Source: DASWHF01 sp036393295
Lineage (GTDB): Bacteria > Pseudomonadota > Gammaproteobacteria > Acidiferrobacterales > UBA6901
Direction: 5' to 3'
Assembly (NCBI GenBank): GCA_036393295.1
Contig: DASWHF010000158.1
Coordinates: 1-17,213, forward strand
Length of the DNA: 17,213 nt
Part shown: positions 14,500-17,213 of the stretch, piece after piece
Layout of the letters: each line of letters begins with the position of its first letter
How positions within the stretch are numbered: the stretch's first letter is position 1
Notes under the pieces: model-generated
Told to the model about the DNA's origin: nothing
What the model saw: the letters and a program-made list of their open reading frames with translations, nothing else
The model's database searches: none
Made by a program: the position numbers and the translations under genes

Positions 14500-16578
14500 T
14501 TATTTTGTCAGACCGGAAATTCCGGCAATAAGGAAAGAAGCCAAAACATAACCCATCAACGAATGAAAATAAAAGTAGTATCTGGCGGGTGCAGCGAGGT
14601 CGATTTCGTAATGCCAATTACGCAACTTTACTATCGGCAAAAGCATGTCCAGGCTGTAAGCCACTCCATAAGGCATTTGCAGGCGTTTACCCTCGCCCGT
14701 CACCCTGAGAACCACAACGCCGACTCCGACCAAGAAAGTCACCCAAATACAACTGTAGAAGTAGTGATAACCATAGCCGGTTGAATAATTGATCAGTGTC
14801 AGGCCCAGCCATCGCAATCCCTGGGCCTCTTTTCGTTCGCGTTCCTTGCCAGCGTACAGGATATTGCTAGCTTTCCCTATTTCGCCCGCGGCGCTAAATA
14901 CTTTAGCCAGCTGTGCGTATGGTTGCGATTCGTAACTAGTATCTCTAGCAAGCCAATCGACAAACCACCGGGCGTCGTGCGAAGTTATATCACTCGCCTC
15001 CGTCGAGACTGTATATCCGCCGAAATGGGAATATACAAACCCCCCAAGTTCCAGCGATTCCGCCTCCGGTAGATTCGGCAATATTTCCACGACAACATTG
15101 CGAAGTATTACTTTGGCCCCCTTGCCCCAACGAGCGACATTTTTTCTGCCCCCAAATTGCAGCTCTGCACCGACTCGGGTTCCAGACAAATCGAGATGTG
15201 TAAGCTCAGAACCTCTAATATCGAAATTGGAACCAACTTTCATAAAAATCGATTTAACAGGTGCGTCAAACACCGTTCCAGTCATATACACACCACCTCC
15301 CACCTCGGCCAAACCCATGATCACCTCGCCAGATAACTTCGAGCCTTCGATCGTGAGCTGACCCCCTATTTTGGCATTACGCAAATCGAGTCCTTTCTTA
15401 AACTCTGTCTGCACAAAGTGAATGTGACGTTCAACTCGCATTGAATCCATCATTAACGAGCCATAAAACAAGGATTGCTTTGCGGTCAGATTAGATCCGA
15501 TTTTTGCACCACTAAGATCCACGTCGCTGAACACCGCTTTATTTTTATCACTACTACTCATAAATAGGTCGCCGCCCACCGTCATGGAGGCCATATCCAA
15601 TTTTCCTGAAGACATGGATCCATCCATAATCAGCGAACCATCAATTGTTGCGCCTGCAAGTATTGCTTCCGAATACTTTGCGTTTCGCATCATGACGCCC
15701 CCATTCACCGTTATTGCGGTCATGTCGAGTTTTTCAGAAACCGCTGCGTTATCCAAAAGAAGAAACTTCCTTACTTTTATTCCGCTGAGATCGAGCTCGC
15801 CGAACTTCGTATCACCTTCCATTCGAAGATGACCGCCGACTTCTGGGTCCATCGACACTTTCCCTTTGAACTCTGAACCATTCAACCTAACATCACCGCC
15901 AATGACGCCGCTGATTACGGCCGCGTTGAAAATGCCATTTCTCATATACAGGTCACTGTGCACATCCAAGAGATCCATACTCAGCGATCCTGATAATTTG
16001 GAACCGTCCAGCGATATTTGGCCAAACACTTTGGCTCCACTCAGGTCTAGTTCCTTGAGATCGCTGCCCCTGATGTAGAGCTGCCTTTCCATCTGCACCG
16101 CAGTCATGGTAACTTTCCCTAAGAATTTTGATCCATCCATCAGGAATGGTCCGTTACTATCCAGCCAAGCCAGCACGACGTCTGATTCAAAGCGCGAGCC
16201 ACGGATTTCCAACGGATGGTCAAGTCTGGCATGTGATAGATTGATCAGCTCAGTAAACCAAGCACCGGTTACGCGCACACCTGGACGTGGCAATGCACTG
16301 CGAAAAGGTTCCCGTAATAATATTGTCTCCAGGAACTGTGGCCTCAGCACACGCTCATTCGACCAACCGGCGGACTTACTAGGATTTAACTCGACATACT
16401 TGCGGTTAAAGTTCGCTATCCTTCCCTCGCAAACTTGTTGCCAGGCCCAATTTTCCGGTTCGGTCCAAGAAGAAAGGCCGGCAATTTTGCATGCTTGCTC
16501 CTGTTGGGCGACAGCAATTTCCAAAGCACCCAGAATAATTAGGAGAAATTTAAAAAGAATTATAAGTAACTTTTTCAT
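14500..16578 (-). CDS. Large beta-helix-repeat membrane protein, function unknown
   Basis: This 692-residue protein starts with a hydrophobic signal or anchor (residues 3-24, possible cleavage after A-V-A). A region with two cysteines (C30, C50) follows. Residues about 155-475 hold some 14 imperfect repeats of 20-22 residues with the theme L-D-L-S-G-A-K-V-x-G-x-L-x-L-D-G-S, typical of pentapeptide-like or bactofilin-like beta-helices. A linker (about 520-600) includes S-Q-P-Y-A-Q-L-A-K-V-F. The C-terminus has hydrophobic segments at about 605-625 and 668-690, with Y-S-L-D-M-L-L-P-I-V between. I recall similar C-terminal membrane modules in other pentapeptide-type proteins, but no function follows. 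If the signal is real the repeat domain is periplasmic; positive charges before the late helix leave the topology open. The DNA is clearly more AT-rich than regions 1 and 2. AAGGG lies about 11-12 bases before the ATG. Confidence 0.8.
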   Translation of the reverse strand: MKKLLIILFKFLLIILGALEIAVAQQEQACKIAGLSSWTEPENWAWQQVCEGRIANFNRKYVELNPSKSAGWSNERVLRPQFLETILLREPFRSALPRPGVRVTGAWFTELINLSHARLDHPLEIRGSRFESDVVLAWLDSNGPFLMDGSKFLGKVTMTAVQMERQLYIRGSDLKELDLSGAKVFGQISLDGSKLSGSLSMDLLDVHSDLYMRNGIFNAAVISGVIGGDVRLNGSEFKGKVSMDPEVGGHLRMEGDTKFGELDLSGIKVRKFLLLDNAAVSEKLDMTAITVNGGVMMRNAKYSEAILAGATIDGSLIMDGSMSSGKLDMASMTVGGDLFMSSSDKNKAVFSDVDLSGAKIGSNLTAKQSLFYGSLMMDSMRVERHIHFVQTEFKKGLDLRNAKIGGQLTIEGSKLSGEVIMGLAEVGGGVYMTGTVFDAPVKSIFMKVGSNFDIRGSELTHLDLSGTRVGAELQFGGRKNVARWGKGAKVILRNVVVEILPNLPEAESLELGGFVYSHFGGYTVSTEASDITSHDARWFVDWLARDTSYESQPYAQLAKVFSAAGEIGKASNILYAGKERERKEAQGLRWLGLTLINYSTGYGYHYFYSCIWVTFLVGVGVVVLRVTGEGKRLQMPYGVAYSLDMLLPIVKLRNWHYEIDLAAPARYYFYFHSLMGYVLASFLIAGISGLTK

Positions 16579-16733
16579 GAGTCAACGAATCCCTTGCCCT
16601 TGGAGCATGGCACCCATATATCGCGCATGACTTGTTAGCACCCCTACTCATAATTGCCCCGGCAAGGCCCTCAAGTAACCGGCCTAAAGCGCCAAAAGCG
16701 CCCATAATCAAAAGAAATCGAGCTATGGAACCC

Positions 16734-16817
16734 CTGAACAAGTCGGAATTCGTGCGACGATGGGCTGATTTTTGGTGCGCAGGGGGCACCCCACCAGGGC
16801 GGCCAGGACTTGTTCAG
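16734..16817. mobile_element. Short inverted-repeat element, possible IS5-type relic or MITE
   Basis: CTGAACAAGTC (16734-16744) and its exact reverse complement GACTTGTTCAG (16807-16817) enclose 62 bases. The left side is preceded by GGAACCC, giving a terminus that resembles IS5-family ends (GGA...GAACAAGTC) as remembered. The interior is too short for a transposase and contains a small hairpin (GGTGC...GCACC). The right arm begins eight bases past the stop of the 107-residue gene. No clear target duplication was found. Confidence 0.5.
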
Positions 16818-16825
16818 AGATACTT

Positions 16826-17149
16826 TCAAATCAAGCTGAACAGTTGCTTCACTACCAAGTCACGAATACCCTCTGCGAGGCGTTGGGCACGGGCCTTCGC
16901 CTTCACGTCAAGGCGAATATTTTCGAGCTCAGTCAGCACCTCCAATTTCTTGACCACCTTACGGTATCCTTTGGACGTGAGATCACCCTCGGCCAACATG
17001 ATGGTCCAACGTTCCAGATTAGTGGCCTGCAGGCGAACAAAATCTGATGCGTCTTTTTTTGCAGTAGCAATGAGATCCTTCAGTTCGTCCTTGGCTAGTT
17101 TTCCACCTTCGTCCTTAATGCTGTCGATAAAATCCGTGAACTTGCTCAT
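16826..17149 (-). CDS. Small helical protein, function unknown
   Basis: This 107-residue protein is highly charged, rich in Lys, Asp, Glu and Leu, and predicted by eye to be almost wholly alpha-helical. It has no Cys, signal peptide or membrane segment. It starts M-S-K-F-T-D-F-I-D and contains amphipathic stretches such as L-A-K-D-E-L-K-D-L and Y-R-K-V-V-K-K-L-E-V-L-T-E-L-E-N. The ribosome site AGGAGG overlaps the stop codon of the gene upstream (TAGGAGG, then five bases to ATG), which strongly supports this start and indicates cotranscription. The 3' end abuts the inverted-repeat element, so the C-terminus may have been altered by it. No family is recognised. Confidence 0.72.
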   Translation of the reverse strand: MSKFTDFIDSIKDEGGKLAKDELKDLIATAKKDASDFVRLQATNLERWTIMLAEGDLTSKGYRKVVKKLEVLTELENIRLDVKAKARAQRLAEGIRDLVVKQLFSLI

Positions 17150-17157
17150 GACGCCTC

Positions 17158-17213
17158 CTAGCGCTTATCAGTGTTCTTCTCGTTTTCTGTGGCAATGGCA
17201 ATATCGAAGGCCT
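17158..17213 (-). CDS. 3' end of an unidentified upstream gene (truncated by window)
   Basis: Reading the minus strand into the window gives an open frame ending ...A-F-D-I-A-I-A-T-E-N-E-K-N-T-D-K-R before TAG (17158-17160). The stop overlaps the strong AGGAGG of the 107-residue gene, which is the main reason to treat it as coding. Too little is present to identify the product. Confidence 0.5.
   Translation of the reverse strand, partial: AFDIAIATENEKNTDKR

Noticed and set aside
16550..16789. 79-codon minus-strand open frame overlapping the start of the beta-helix gene
   Set aside because: It runs through the inverted-repeat element and overlaps a better gene start in another frame; no family match.

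Overview
The window reads as a chromosomal segment of a high-GC gammaproteobacterium. The gene order rph - rdgB - (insert) - hemW matches the rdgB-hemW neighbourhood known from E. coli and relatives. GTG/TTG starts, strong Shine-Dalgarno sites and an RND-type export cluster fit this. A chromatialean or sulfur-oxidiser-like lineage is possible, but that is only an impression from protein style. No rRNA, tRNA, CRISPR array or intact transposase gene was seen.

Region 1 (1-5732, + strand) is core metabolism. It holds the 3' end of rph, rdgB (start GTG overlapping the rph stop), a 1,123-residue membrane protein with two PAS, a GGDEF and an EAL domain lying between rdgB and hemW, and hemW itself. 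A good sigma-54-type promoter sequence (849-864) precedes the GGDEF/EAL gene, so its control is probably separate from rdgB.

Region 2 (5733-13064, + strand) is cell-envelope and redox. It holds a small outer-membrane beta-barrel, a membrane-anchored TlpA-like thioredoxin with a CPPC site, a HemJ-type protoporphyrinogen oxidase, and an export cluster: a TolC-family outer-membrane protein, a very short lipoprotein resembling only the last domain of an RND periplasmic adaptor, a full-length RND pump, and a small lipoprotein. The adaptor is the odd part, because its barrel, lipoyl and hairpin domains are absent. The spacer before it contains a 13-bp inverted repeat.

Region 3 (13065-17213) is an accessory segment with genes on the minus strand and visibly lower, uneven GC. 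It is bordered by a 19-bp inverted-repeat element (13116-13213). It encodes, in transcription order, the tail of an unidentified gene, a 107-residue helical protein, a short element with 11-bp terminal inverted repeats resembling an IS5-type relic, a 692-residue membrane protein with about 14 beta-helix-type repeats, and a GH46 chitosanase-like hydrolase with a C-terminal peptidoglycan-binding domain and no signal peptide. The hydrolase plus envelope protein pair is the best candidate here for an undescribed system (for example a lytic effector with a partner), but that link rests on adjacency alone.
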